Below are positions 35,989-50,021 of a stretch of 64,000 nt of DNA, in pieces (position 1 is the first letter of the stretch; every line of letters begins with the position of its first letter). Location of the stretch: NCBI RefSeq assembly GCF_947487305.1, contig NZ_CANKWH010000017.1:1-64000 (forward strand). Direction: 5' to 3'. Both the position numbers and the translations under genes were made by a program. This stretch comes from an uncultured Paracoccus sp. Lineage in GTDB: Bacteria; Pseudomonadota; Alphaproteobacteria; Rhodobacterales; Rhodobacteraceae. Below the pieces are notes generated by a model, which saw nothing but the letters and a program-made list of their open reading frames with translations, had not been told where the DNA came from and did no database searches.

Positions 35989-36804
35989 ATGTGCAATGCC
36001 TGCGTGATCGAGTCCGTGAAGCAATCGATGATGAGCCGCCGCCAGCTGTTCAGCGGCGCGGCGGCGACCGGGGCGGCGGCCATCGCCGCCGGTGCCCTTG
36101 CTGCCCGGCCCGCATTGGCGCAAGCCAGCGGCAAGGTTGTCGACCTGACCCATGTGCTCGACGAGAATTTCCCCACCTTCGATGGCGTGCCCGGCATCGC
36201 CTACGAGGAGGCGGTGAATTTCGACAGCTCCGGCTATCAGCTGTGGAAGCTGACCATCTTTGAACATTCCGGCACCCATATCGACGCGCCGCTGCATTTC
36301 TCGAAGGATGGCACCTCGGTCGCCGAACTGGCACCCGAGACACTGATCTGTCCGCTTTGCGTCATCGACATCAGCGCCAAGGCGGCCGAGGACGCCAATG
36401 CCATGGTCGAGGCGGCGGATGTCGAGGCCTGGATCGCCGCCCATGGCGAGATCCCGGCGGGGGCCTGCGTGGCGATGCATTCGGGCTGGGCGGCCAAGGT
36501 CGGCACGCCGGAGTTCCGCAACACGCCCGACGGCAGCTTTGCCTTTCCGGGATTCGGGAAATCCGCGACCGATCTGCTGGCCGGGATGAATGTCGCGGCG
36601 ATCGGGGTCGATTCCCTGTCGCTCGATCCCGGCAATTCGGCCGATTTCGCGGTGCATAACTCGTGGCTGCCGGGCGGGCGCTATGGCATCGAGAACCTTG
36701 CCAATCTGGACCAGATGCCGGCCGCCGGGGCGACGCTGTTCGTGGGCGCACCCAAGCACGCGCGCGGCACCGGCGGCCCGGCCCGCATTCTGGCGGTAAT
36801 CTGA
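35989..36804 (+). CDS. Tat-exported cyclase-family protein
   Basis: A 271-residue metal-dependent hydrolase of the kynurenine-formamidase/cyclase fold. HSGTHIDAPLHF (93-104) is the HxGTHxDxPxH metal motif. The N-terminus has an unusual M-C-N-A-C start, then the twin-arginine motif SRRQLF (about 16-21) and an Ala-rich hydrophobic core ending ALAQA, predicting periplasmic export. GGAG precedes the ATG by a few bases. Its stop overlaps the start of the CMD-family gene (TGATG). The substrate is unknown. Confidence 0.88.
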   Translation: MCNACVIESVKQSMMSRRQLFSGAAATGAAAIAAGALAARPALAQASGKVVDLTHVLDENFPTFDGVPGIAYEEAVNFDSSGYQLWKLTIFEHSGTHIDAPLHFSKDGTSVAELAPETLICPLCVIDISAKAAEDANAMVEAADVEAWIAAHGEIPAGACVAMHSGWAAKVGTPEFRNTPDGSFAFPGFGKSATDLLAGMNVAAIGVDSLSLDPGNSADFAVHNSWLPGGRYGIENLANLDQMPAAGATLFVGAPKHARGTGGPARILAVI

Positions 36805-37205
36805 TGGCGACGGTGGCGCTTTTGTCGGACGAGGCCGCACCGGCGGAAAGCCTTGCGGTCTTCGAGGCGATCCGCACGGCGCGGCAGACCGACTATGTCA
36901 ACAACTTCTGGCGCGCGCTGGCCCATGATCCGGCGCTGCTCAGGGCGACATGGGAGCGGGCGTCAGAGGTCATGGCGCCCGGCGCGCTGGACCCGTTGGT
37001 GAAGGAACTGGTCTACCTGGCGGTCTCGACCGCCAATGGCTGTGCCTATTGCGTCCACTCCCATACCGCCGCCGCCCGCGCCAAGGGGATGACGCCCGAG
37101 CAGCATGGCGAATTGCTGGCGGTCATCGCCATGGCCAGCCAGACCAATGCGCTGGCCACCGCGCTTGGCGTGCCGGTGGATGAGCGGTTTCAGGAGGGGC
37201 CGTAG
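36804..37205 (+). CDS. Carboxymuconolactone decarboxylase/AhpD-like protein
   Basis: A 133-residue protein with the AhpD/CMD redox motif C80-A-Y-C83-V-H-S-H87 preceded by KELVYLAVSTANG. Members are either decarboxylases of aromatic breakdown or CxxC-type peroxidase/disulfide reductants; the presence of CxxC and His favours the redox type. No signal peptide is visible, unlike the cyclase with which it is translationally coupled. Confidence 0.88.
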   Translation: MATVALLSDEAAPAESLAVFEAIRTARQTDYVNNFWRALAHDPALLRATWERASEVMAPGALDPLVKELVYLAVSTANGCAYCVHSHTAAARAKGMTPEQHGELLAVIAMASQTNALATALGVPVDERFQEGP

Positions 37206-37208
37206 ACC

Positions 37209-37796
37209 CTATCTCGCCGCCGCCCGTTGGAAGGCCGGGCGGGCGCGCATCCGGTCGAGATAGTCCGACAGCCGCGCCTCGACGATGGGGAACTTGGCTG
37301 CCAGCGCCCAGGTGAGGCAATGGCTCAGGATGATGTCGGGCACGGTCATCCGCTCGCCCAGCAGGAACTCGCCCTCGCCCATCCGGTGGTTCAGGGTCTT
37401 CTGGCTGCGCTCGAATTCCCACCGCAGGGTGTTCTTGATCCCCGACATGCGCAGCTCTTCGGGCAGGATGAAGCTGTGCCGGGCGGCGGTCCACAGCGCC
37501 GCGTCGAATTCATCCAGGATGAACTGGGTCAGGCTGTCCTGCCGCGCCCGCTCGATGGTGCCGGCCTCATAGGTCAGGGCGCCGTGATGATCGGCCAGGA
37601 AGGTCAGGATCGCGGTCGAATCGGTGATCGGCGTGCCGTCGGCCACCAGGATCGGCACCTTGCCCGCCGGGTTGAACTCGACCACGTCATCGCTGCGCGG
37701 ATTGGCCGGGACGTGCTGATAGGGCAGGCCAAGTTCTTCCAGCATCCACAACACCCGCAGGGTGCGGCTGCCGACGGTGCCGATGACGGTATACAT
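37209..37796 (-). CDS. Glutathione S-transferase family protein
   Basis: A 195-residue GST. The thioredoxin-like N-domain (VIGTVGSRTLRVLWMLEELGL) includes KVPILVADGTPITDSTAI, the cis-Pro and glutathione-gamma-Glu contacts, and the C-domain has LLGERMTVPDIILSHCLTWA. ATG at 37796 is standard; longer in-frame extensions run across the lipoprotein gene region and are rejected. It is convergent with the CMD gene. Confidence 0.9.
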   Translation of the reverse strand: MYTVIGTVGSRTLRVLWMLEELGLPYQHVPANPRSDDVVEFNPAGKVPILVADGTPITDSTAILTFLADHHGALTYEAGTIERARQDSLTQFILDEFDAALWTAARHSFILPEELRMSGIKNTLRWEFERSQKTLNHRMGEGEFLLGERMTVPDIILSHCLTWALAAKFPIVEARLSDYLDRMRARPAFQRAAAR

Positions 37797-37882
37797 GGTG
37801 ATCCTCGTGCTGGGGCTGAGGCCATGAGGCCGCAGCCGGCAGGGATCGTCAACCGGCGAAAAGGACTGGCGCGCGTGGCCCC

Positions 37883-38461
37883 TTACTTGCGGCAGGAGGC
37901 CAGTTGCGCGCGATACATGTTGGCGCGCTGGCCGACCTGCCCGGCGACGCGCACCAGCCAGCTTTTGTTCAGGTAGGATTGGCGGGCATAGCCTGACCGG
38001 CCCTCGTGATAGGCGAGGTATTGCGAGGCCGCATCCTGTTTCGAGATACCGAGGATCCGGGTCGAATTGTGCATGTACCAGCCCATGAAATCGGTCGCAT
38101 CGCGGATATCGTCGCGCTGTGCCCGGCGGTTGCCGGTCTCGCGCAGATATTCCTCCCAGGTGCCGTCCAGCGCCTGCGAATAGCCATAGGCGCTGCTTTG
38201 CCGCCCGATCGGGATGACGCCAAGCGCGTATTGATGCGGCGTGCGCGCATCGCCGATGAATTTCGATTCCTGATGGATCGCGGCCATCTGCACCGCCACC
38301 GGCACGCCCCATTTCCGCTCGGTCGATTTCATCGCCCGGTAATAGGCCGGCCGCTCGGCCACGATGGCGCAGGCATTGTCGAGATTTCGCGGCGCCTTGT
38401 AATTGCCGCCGCCGCATGACGCGACCAGCCCGACGATCGCCAGTTTCAGAAGCCTGTTCAT
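37883..38461 (-). CDS. Lytic-transglycosylase-like lipoprotein
   Basis: A 192-residue predicted lipoprotein (lipobox VASC, Cys16) with an SLT-like domain. AAIHQESKFIGDA provides the catalytic Glu65 in the usual ES motif, YGYSQALDGTWEEYLR is the GxxQ block, and YLAYHEGRSGYAR is the third motif. It would cleave peptidoglycan glycan strands. It is monocistronic between GST and glpK. Confidence 0.85.
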   Translation of the reverse strand: MNRLLKLAIVGLVASCGGGNYKAPRNLDNACAIVAERPAYYRAMKSTERKWGVPVAVQMAAIHQESKFIGDARTPHQYALGVIPIGRQSSAYGYSQALDGTWEEYLRETGNRRAQRDDIRDATDFMGWYMHNSTRILGISKQDAASQYLAYHEGRSGYARQSYLNKSWLVRVAGQVGQRANMYRAQLASCRK

Positions 38462-38533
38462 GTCACTCGCCCCGGTTTCTTTGTTTTCTGGCGATCATAA
38501 GGGAAATCACGCCGGGGTGAAATCACGAAAGGC

Positions 38534-40009
<1,476 letters not shown>

Positions 40010-40031
40010 GGTTTCCCTCCCGAAGCGCCTG

Positions 40032-40130
40032 CTTCTTCTTCATCGAAATATCCCCGCCGGAGGCATCCGACGCGGCCACCGGGACGGATATTCGGAGGAA
40101 GAAGAAAGGGGGCAGGCTGCGCCCGCCCCC
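40032..40130. repeat. Paired repeat modules and hairpin between glpV and glpK
   Basis: Two inverted copies of a GGATATTTCG/GAAGAAGAA module face each other at 40032-40061 and 40078-40106. Next to the second, GGGGGC (40108-40113) and GCCCCC (40125-40130) form a hairpin. On the minus strand the hairpin is followed by TTTCTTCTTC, so it could act as a partial terminator between glpV and glpK. Confidence 0.55.
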
Positions 40131-40146
40131 GATCCTTGCCGGCGGC

Positions 40147-41859
<1,713 letters not shown>

Positions 41860-41902
41860 TTGGGTTAATCCCTCCCGTTGTGCCGGCCCTTGCCGGCGGT
41901 TG

Positions 41903-42301
41903 TCACACCCAGCGGAACACCGCTGCGGCGTAAATCAGCGCGACGGCCAGCCCGCCCCAGACCGGAACCCCCATCACCCCAAGCCAGATGAGGCAGATGA
42001 AGGCCGAACCGAGCAGGCTGATGAACAGCCGGTCGCCGCGCGTGGTCATGATCCCCAACACGCCCTTGCGCGGCGTCTCGGGGAAGCGGATGGCGAGCCA
42101 GGTGAAGAGGATCAACAGGCCCGCGATGATGGTGAAGAACAGGGCGGTCGGAAAGGTCCATGCCATCCAGCCGCCGGGGTCTAGGCTGCCGAACCAGTCC
42201 CGGACCTCGTCCTTCATGGGAACCAGCGTGGTCAGCCAGAAGAGGAAGCCCAGCCAGACGAGGCCCGCGAGGGCGAAGCCGGTGGAGACGGATTTACGCA
42301 T
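41903..42301 (-). CDS. DUF2160 membrane protein
   Basis: A 132-residue integral membrane protein with about three to four hydrophobic segments (7-25, 52-74, 92-110 and 114-130) and the conserved FPETPRKGVLGIMTTRGDRLF loop. DUF2160 accompanies glycerol ABC transporter genes in other proteobacteria, so it is probably an accessory subunit or a stabiliser of the permease. It lies between glpV and the 78-residue gene. Confidence 0.85.
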   Translation of the reverse strand: MRKSVSTGFALAGLVWLGFLFWLTTLVPMKDEVRDWFGSLDPGGWMAWTFPTALFFTIIAGLLILFTWLAIRFPETPRKGVLGIMTTRGDRLFISLLGSAFICLIWLGVMGVPVWGGLAVALIYAAAVFRWV

Positions 42302-42330
42302 GGCGACCTCGGGTTTGCGGTCCGCGAGGA

Positions 42331-42380
42331 GCGGGGGCGCTGCCCCCGGACCCCCGGGATATTTCGGTGAAGAAGAAAGC
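42331..42380 (+). repeat. Dispersed hairpin/GATATTT repeat within the glp operon
   Basis: GGGGGCGCTGCCCCC hairpin, then GGACCCCCGGGATATTT and a GAAGAAGAAAG tract, the same modular element as at 34914-34963. It occupies the 92-bp gap between DUF2160 and the 78-residue gene. Confidence 0.7.
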
Positions 42381-42393
42381 CGGCGCGGACATC

Positions 42394-42629
42394 CTAGAAA
42401 TCCCCGGGCTCGTAGGTTTCGATCAGATCGCCCCATTGATCTTCCGGGGCCTGAGGGTTGCGCTTGTAAAGCTCGATCAGCGCGTAATCCCCCTGCGGCC
42501 CGATGCGGTCGATCTCGGCTTCCGCATCGGCATATTCGGTCGCGCCGGTGGCGCTGATCAGCTTGCGGCCCTCACCATAGACGAAGATGGCGAAAACAGC
42601 GTTCTCCTGATTGGGATCGAGAAGCGGCA

Positions 42630-42630
<1 letters not shown>
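42394..42630 (-). CDS. Small acidic protein within the glycerol operon
   Basis: A 78-residue, strongly acidic, soluble protein of no family known to me. FAIFVYGEGRKLISATGATEYADAEAEIDRI gives a beta-alpha look. Its ATG overlaps the glpQ stop (TGATG), so it is translated with the permease. Its fixed position suggests a regulatory or assembly role in glycerol uptake. Confidence 0.7.
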
Positions 42631-44317
<1,687 letters not shown>

Positions 44318-44318
<1 letters not shown>

Positions 44319-45409
44319 CAGGCAGCCCTTTCCGAGGCGCGGGGCGCGACGCGCCAGTCATCGACATAGACATGGGTATGGGCGGGATCGGGGATCACCC
44401 GGTTCGCGCCCTCGGGGATCGGCTGGCCCTCGGGAACGATCACGTTCACCTCGGTGTCGCCGACCCGGCCGCGCAGGATGCGGTGATGGCCGACATCCTC
44501 GATGCGGCGGATGGTGAAGGGCAGGCCCTCGTCGCCGGCGGCGATGCGCAGGAATTCGGGGCGGATGCCCAGCTGCACCTTGCCCGGATGGGCGTCATAG
44601 CCATGGGCCAGCCGCACCTGCCCGCCCGCGACATGGGCGGTGGCGCCCTCGATCCGGGCGTCGATCACGTTCATGCCGGGCGAGCCGATGAAGTAGCCCA
44701 CGAAGGTATGCTCGGGCGCGTCGAACAGCGCCTGCGGCGTGCCGGCCTGCACCACGCGACCGTCATACATGACCACGACCTGATCGGCGAAGGTCAGCGC
44801 CTCGGTCTGGTCATGGGTGACATAGATCATGGTATGGCCGAACTGACGGTGCAGGTCCTTCAGCTGGGTGCGCAATTCCCATTTCATATGCGGATCGATG
44901 ACGGTCAGCGGCTCGTCGAAGAGGATCGCGTTCACGTCCTGCCGCACCATGCCGCGGCCAAGGCTGATCTTCTGCTTGGCATCTGCCGTCAGCCCGCGGG
45001 CGCGACGGTCCAGCGTGTCGGCCATGCCGATCATCTCGGCCACCTGCGCCACGCGCTGGGCCACCTCGGTCTCGGTCATGCCGCGATTGCGCAGCGGGAA
45101 GGCCAGGTTGTCGCGCACCGACATGGTGTCGTAGACGACTGGGAACTGGAACACCTGGGCGATGTTGCGGTCCGCCGTGGGCAGGCTGGTCACATCACGG
45201 TCGCCAAAGAGGATGCGGCCCTGCGAGGGCACCAGCAGCCCGGAGATGATGTTCAGCAGCGTCGATTTTCCGCAACCGGACGAGCCCAGCAGCGCATAGG
45301 CGCCGCCATCCTGCCAGGTCATCGTCATCGGCTTCAGCGCATAGTCCGAATCCTTGGTCGGATTGGGCAGATAGCTGTGGGCCAGGTTTTCCAGTGTGAT
45401 CTTGGTCAT
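44318..45409 (-). CDS. glpT: Glycerol ABC transporter ATPase GlpT (degenerate signature motif)
   Basis: A 363-residue ABC ATPase with a C-terminal TOBE/MalK-like domain. Walker A GSSGCGKST (42-50), Walker B ILFDEP (162-167) and H-loop His199 (YVTHDQTEA) are intact. The signature motif is LTADAKQKIS (140-149) instead of LSGGQ, and the D-loop reads TVID. It pairs with GlpS, which shows the reciprocal defects. The glpP ATG overlaps its stop. Confidence 0.92.
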
Positions 45410-45432
45410 GTTTCTCCTCCCTCGTCGCGCTG

Positions 45433-46503
45433 TCAGGCCGCCGCCGCATAGGGCGCGGACCGGGCAAGCGCGCCGTCGGGTCTGAACAGATAGATATGCG
45501 CGGGGTCGAGCCAGACGGTCAGCTGCTGGCCGTGATCGCGGTCATGGACGCCGTTCACCAGGCCGACCCAGCGGTCGCCCTCGTGATGCAGATGCAGGAA
45601 GGTCTGTGCGCCGGTGATCTCGGTCGTGTCGAGCACCGCCGACAGCGGCAGCGCGTTGGGTGTCTGGTGCAGCGACAGGTGCGAGGGGCGGAAGCCGGCC
45701 AGATAGCTGCCATTGGGCAGATCGCCTGCCGACCAGACCGCATCACGGATGCCGGCTCGACCGTTCGAGACGGTGACGGTGGTGAAGTTCATCGGCGGAT
45801 CACTGAACACCCGGGCGGTGGTGGCGTCGCGGGGCGCGCGGTAGACGCTGGGCGTCGGGCCGAATTGCGTGACCCGGCCTTCCCAGAGGGTCGCGGTATT
45901 GCCGCCCAGAAGCAGCGCTTCTTCGGGTTCGGTCGTGGCATAGACGAAGATCGCGCCCGATTCCTCGAAGATGCGCGGGATCTCGGCGCGCAATTCCTCG
46001 CGCAGCTTGTAGTCGAGGTTAGCCAGCGGTTCGTCCAGAAGCACCAGGCCGGCACCCTTGACCAGCGCGCGGGCCAATGCGCAGCGCTGTTGCTGGCCGC
46101 CCGACAGTTCCAGCGGCTTGCGGCCCAGCATCGGGGTCAGGCGCATCATCTCGGCCGTTGCCTTCACCCGGCGGTCGATCTCGTCCCGGCTGACGCCCAT
46201 CAGCCGCAATGGCGAGGCGACGTTGTCATAGACACTCATCGACGGGTAGTTGATGAACTGCTGGTAGACCATGGCGACCTTGCGGTCCTGCACGCGCTGG
46301 TCGGTCACGTCCTGACCGTTCCAGATGACCCGCCCGGTTGAGGGCTTGTCGAGCCCCGCCATCAGCCGCATCAGCGTGGTCTTGCCTGCAAGCGTCGGGC
46401 CCAGAAGCACGTTCATGGTGCCCGGCTGCAGCGTCAGGTCGGTTGGGTAGATCTGCATCCGCCCGCCCACCGATTTCGAGATGTCTTTCAGCTCTAGGCT
46501 CAT
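45433..46503 (-). CDS. glpS: Glycerol ABC transporter ATPase GlpS (H-loop His replaced)
   Basis: A 356-residue ABC ATPase. Walker A is GPTLAGKT (35-42), the signature LSGGQQQR (133-140) and Walker B LVLLDEP (153-159) are canonical. At the H-loop it reads YATTEPEEA, so Thr191 replaces the usual His. A TOBE-like C-terminal domain follows. ATG at 46503 overlaps the glpD stop (ATGA). glpT follows 23 bp later. Confidence 0.92.
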   Translation of the reverse strand: MSLELKDISKSVGGRMQIYPTDLTLQPGTMNVLLGPTLAGKTTLMRLMAGLDKPSTGRVIWNGQDVTDQRVQDRKVAMVYQQFINYPSMSVYDNVASPLRLMGVSRDEIDRRVKATAEMMRLTPMLGRKPLELSGGQQQRCALARALVKGAGLVLLDEPLANLDYKLREELRAEIPRIFEESGAIFVYATTEPEEALLLGGNTATLWEGRVTQFGPTPSVYRAPRDATTARVFSDPPMNFTTVTVSNGRAGIRDAVWSAGDLPNGSYLAGFRPSHLSLHQTPNALPLSAVLDTTEITGAQTFLHLHHEGDRWVGLVNGVHDRDHGQQLTVWLDPAHIYLFRPDGALARSAPYAAAA

Positions 46504-48050
46504 GCGGCCGCCCTTTTCTCGGTCATCCACGCCTCAAGCGCGGCAATCTGATCGGACTGCATCCGCAGGCCCAACTTGCTGCGCCGCCAGACGACGTCAT
46601 CGGCATGGCGGGCGAATTCATGGTCCATCAGCCAGCGGACCTCGGCCTCGGTCAGCGTTCCGCCGAAGTCGCGGCCGAGATCGGCAGCGCTGCGTGCATC
46701 GCCCAGCAGGGTGCGGGCATCGATGCCATAGGCGCGGATCAGGCGATGCGCCCAATCGGGCGACAGGAAGGGATAATCGCGCTGCAGCGTGGCGATCAGG
46801 CTGTCGACGCCGTCCACCGGGAAATTTCCACCGGGCAGGGGCACACCGGCCGTCCAGTCGCCGCTGGCCTGCGGGAAATGCGGCGCCAGCTTCTGCAGCG
46901 CGTGTTCGGCCAGCTTGCGATAGGTGGTGATCTTGCCGCCAAAGACGTTCAGGCAGGCCGCACCATTGGCATCAAGCGACAGCACGTATTCGCGCGTCGC
47001 CGCCGTGGCCGATTTCGCGCCATCGTCGTAGAGCGGCCGGACCCCGGAATAGGTCCAGACGATCTGTTCGCGCGTCACCGGCTGCTTGAAATACTGCGAG
47101 GCGAAATCGCACAGGTATTGCTGTTCTGCCGGCGTGCATTCGGCATCCAGCGGGCTGCCCTGATGGTCCTGATCGGTGGTGCCGATCAGGGTGAAGTCAC
47201 GCTCATAGGGAATGGCGAAGATGATCCGCCCGTCCGAGCCCTGGAAGAAATAGGCTTTGCCGTGGTCATAGAGTTTCGGCACCACGATATGGCTGCCGCG
47301 CACCAGCCGCACCGATTCCGTGCTGGGCAGGTGGATCACGTCATGGATCACATGGCCGACCCAGGGCCCACCGGCATTGACCAGCGCGCGGGCATGGAAG
47401 ATGCGCCCATCCGACAGGGTGATCTTCCACAGCTTGCCCTCGCGCCGGGCATCGCTGACCTCGGCGCGGACGAGAATGTCGGCCCCGCGCTCGGCCGCGT
47501 CGCGGGCATTCAGCGCCACCAGACGCGCATCATCGACCCAGCAATCGCTGTATTCATAGGCTTTCGCCAGCCGGTCCTGCAGCGGGCGACCCTCGGGGCC
47601 GGTGGTCAGATCGATCGAGGTGGTCGCCGGCAGGATCTTGCGCCCGCCAAGGCTGTCATACATCGCCAGCCCGGCGCGGATCAGGAAGCCGGGGCGACGG
47701 CCCTTCTGCCAGGGCATCAGCTTCGACAGCATCCGCGACACCGGCGTGTCCGATTCGAAGGTCATCTTCGGGTCAAGCGGCAGCACGAAGCGCAGGGGCC
47801 AGCTGATATGGGGCATGGCCCGCAACAGAACCTCGCGTTCGCGCAGTGCCTCGCGCACCAGCCGGATTTCGAGGTATTCCAGATAGCGCAGCCCGCCATG
47901 GAACAGCTTGGTCGATTTCGAGCTGGTGGCCTGCGCCAGATCGCCCATCTCGGCCAGACGCACCGACAGCCCGCGGCCCACGGCATCGCGGGCAATGCCG
48001 CAGCCGTTGATCCCACCGCCAATGATGAACAGATCGGTCGTTTCCGACAT
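46500..48050 (-). CDS. glpD: Aerobic glycerol-3-phosphate dehydrogenase
   Basis: A 516-residue membrane-associated FAD enzyme that oxidises glycerol-3-phosphate to dihydroxyacetone phosphate, passing electrons to quinone. The dinucleotide motif IIGGGINGCGIARDA is at the N-terminus, and SSKSTKLFHGGLRYLEYLE, GVRPLYDDG and NVFGGKITTYRKLAEHAL are signatures. It is the first gene of the glp operon, divergent from glpR across a gap that holds operator-like sites. Confidence 0.97.
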   Translation of the reverse strand: MSETTDLFIIGGGINGCGIARDAVGRGLSVRLAEMGDLAQATSSKSTKLFHGGLRYLEYLEIRLVREALREREVLLRAMPHISWPLRFVLPLDPKMTFESDTPVSRMLSKLMPWQKGRRPGFLIRAGLAMYDSLGGRKILPATTSIDLTTGPEGRPLQDRLAKAYEYSDCWVDDARLVALNARDAAERGADILVRAEVSDARREGKLWKITLSDGRIFHARALVNAGGPWVGHVIHDVIHLPSTESVRLVRGSHIVVPKLYDHGKAYFFQGSDGRIIFAIPYERDFTLIGTTDQDHQGSPLDAECTPAEQQYLCDFASQYFKQPVTREQIVWTYSGVRPLYDDGAKSATAATREYVLSLDANGAACLNVFGGKITTYRKLAEHALQKLAPHFPQASGDWTAGVPLPGGNFPVDGVDSLIATLQRDYPFLSPDWAHRLIRAYGIDARTLLGDARSAADLGRDFGGTLTEAEVRWLMDHEFARHADDVVWRRSKLGLRMQSDQIAALEAWMTEKRAAA

Positions 48051-48109
48051 GGTTCCCCTCTCCCATTGCGCTGCATCCGATCACGGGGGCGTGCGTTCTG
48101 TCAATCAGA

Positions 48110-48157
48110 ATTATTCGTTTTGGTTCGTATATGTTCGTATTGACAGAAAACGAACAT
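48110..48157. promoter_or_regulatory. Candidate GlpR operator cluster
   Basis: Three TTCGTwT half-sites (near 48113, 48124 and 48133) and an inverted copy form a dense cluster. The best pair is ATGTTCGT at 48131-48138 and ACGAACAT at 48150-48157, a perfect 8-bp inverted repeat with 11-bp spacing. A TTGACA hexamer (48140-48145) lies between the arms, so repressor binding would block the glpR promoter. DeoR-type repressors bind such repeats. Confidence 0.65.
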
Positions 48158-48188
48158 CGATCTTACCTAGCGGCATGGGAGAGTGAAC

Positions 48189-48947
48189 ATGGCTTTGAAC
48201 ATCCGGCAGGTAGAGATTCTGGAGCTGGCCAAGGCCAGTGGCCGGGTTTCGGTCGATGATCTGGCGACGCGATTCGAGGTCGCGGCACAGACGATTCGGC
48301 GCGATCTCAGCGAATTGGCCGATCAGGGGATGCTGGACCGGGTGCATGGCGGCGCGGTCATGCCGGTGGGTGTCAGCAATATCGGCTATGAAGAGCGCCG
48401 TCGGATGAACGAGGAGGCCAAGGCCGCTGTCGCCCGCGCCTGCGCGGCCGAGATCCCCGACAATTCCTCGCTGATCATCAATATCGGCACCACGACCGAG
48501 GCGGTGGCGCGCGAATTGCTGAACCATCGCAACCTGACGGTGATCACCAACAACATGAACGTCGCCAATATCCTGGTCGCCAACGAGACCTGCGAGGTGG
48601 TGGTGGCGGGCGGCGCGTTGCGGCGGTCGGATGGCGGTCTGGTGGGCGATCTGACGACCGAGTTCATGGCGCAGTTCAAGCCGGACTATGCCGTTATCGG
48701 CACGTCGGCGCTGGATGCGGATGGCGATCTTCTGGATTTCGACATGGCCGAGGTGCGCGTCAGCCGCGCCATCGTGGCGCAGGCGCGCAAGGCATTTCTT
48801 GTGACCGACCTCTCGAAGCTCGAGCGTTCGGCCCCGGTCCGGATCATCTCGATCCGCGATCTCGATGCCGTGTTCGTCGATCGCCCCCTGCCCGCCGAAT
48901 TGATGCGGCGCTGCAAGGAATGGGAAACGCGCGTGGTCATCGCCTGA
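48189..48947 (+). CDS. glpR: DeoR-family repressor GlpR
   Basis: A 252-residue DeoR-type regulator. The N-terminal HTH is visible (RQVEILELAKASGRVSVDDL, then AQTIRRDLSELADQGMLDRVHGGA), and the C-terminal sugar-phosphate sensor domain includes NIGTTTEAVA and VGTSALDADGDL-type motifs. GlpR responds to glycerol-3-phosphate. ATG at 48189 is preferred, with GGGAGAG just upstream; a GTG six bases earlier is possible. It is divergent from the glp operon. Confidence 0.92.
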   Translation: MALNIRQVEILELAKASGRVSVDDLATRFEVAAQTIRRDLSELADQGMLDRVHGGAVMPVGVSNIGYEERRRMNEEAKAAVARACAAEIPDNSSLIINIGTTTEAVARELLNHRNLTVITNNMNVANILVANETCEVVVAGGALRRSDGGLVGDLTTEFMAQFKPDYAVIGTSALDADGDLLDFDMAEVRVSRAIVAQARKAFLVTDLSKLERSAPVRIISIRDLDAVFVDRPLPAELMRRCKEWETRVVIA

Positions 48948-48953
48948 CGCGCC

Positions 48954-50021
48954 TCAGCCGGTCTGGATCAGCGCCACGGTCTTCAAGATCGCAAAGCATG
49001 CTGCGCCCGGTGCCAGCGCCAGTGCCTGCGCCGAGCGCGCGGTGATCGCCGACAGCAGCCGCGCCTGACCGAGTTGCAGCTGCACCAGCACCTTGTCGGC
49101 CCCTGTCGAGACCTGCAGCACCTGCCCCGGCAGCACGTTCAGCGCCGACAGCCCCTGCGGATGCTCGCGTGACAGCATTACTTCGTGCGCAAGGATGCGC
49201 AGCCGCACCTGTTCGCCGACGGCCAGCGGCGCGCGCGGCAGCCACAGGGCGCCCGCCGGTGTGTCCAGCCGGGTCAGGTCATCGGCGCTGTGCTCGGCGA
49301 TGGTGGCGGGCAGCAATGCACCGCCCTCGGACCCGCCGATCAGCCGCGCGGCAATGGGGTCGGCCAATGCATCCGTCAGTGGCCCGGCATGGGTGACGCG
49401 GCCCTCGGCCATGACGATCAGCTGATCGGCCAAGGCCGCGATCTCGGCCATCGCATGGCTGACATAGAGGATCGGCGGCCCGCCCGCCGCCCGCAGCCGG
49501 GTCAGATAGGGCAGGATTTCGGCCTTGCGTGCCGGGTCCAGCGAGGCCAGCGGCTCGTCCATGATCAGCAGCTGCGGCGAGGACAAGAGCGCCCTTCCGA
49601 TGGCGACCCGCTGACGCTCGCCTCCCGAAAGACCGGCGGGGCGGCGGGTCAGCAGCTCGCCAAGACCGAGCATGTCGATCACCCGCGACCTTGTCGCCAG
49701 ATCGGCAGGATCGGGGGCGAAACGCGCGCCGTAGTCGAGGTTCTTCGCCACGGTCATATGCGGAAACAGCCGCGCATCCTGAAAGACATAGCCGATGCGC
49801 CGCCGATTCGGCGGCAGGTTCACCCTGTCATCGAACAGGGTGTGACCGTTCAGCACGATCCGGCCCGCGTCGGGCCTCAGCAGCCCGGCCACGGCATTGA
49901 CGCTGGACGTCTTGCCACAGCCCGAGGGGCCATAGATCGCCGTCACCCCGTTTGGCGCATCGAAATCGACATCCAGAGACAGGCCGGCAAAGCGGCGGCG
50001 AAAGGCGACGTGAAGGCTCAT
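48954..50021 (-). CDS. modC: Molybdate ABC transporter ATPase ModC
   Basis: A 355-residue ABC ATPase. Walker A is GPSGCGKTS, the signature LSGGERQRVAIGRAL, Walker B LLIMDEPLASLD and the switch His in YVSHAMAEI. The C-terminal Mop/TOBE domain (ALNVLPGQVLQVSTGADKVL onward) binds molybdate. Its start overlaps the modB stop by 4 bases. Confidence 0.95.
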   Translation of the reverse strand: MSLHVAFRRRFAGLSLDVDFDAPNGVTAIYGPSGCGKTSSVNAVAGLLRPDAGRIVLNGHTLFDDRVNLPPNRRRIGYVFQDARLFPHMTVAKNLDYGARFAPDPADLATRSRVIDMLGLGELLTRRPAGLSGGERQRVAIGRALLSSPQLLIMDEPLASLDPARKAEILPYLTRLRAAGGPPILYVSHAMAEIAALADQLIVMAEGRVTHAGPLTDALADPIAARLIGGSEGGALLPATIAEHSADDLTRLDTPAGALWLPRAPLAVGEQVRLRILAHEVMLSREHPQGLSALNVLPGQVLQVSTGADKVLVQLQLGQARLLSAITARSAQALALAPGAACFAILKTVALIQTG

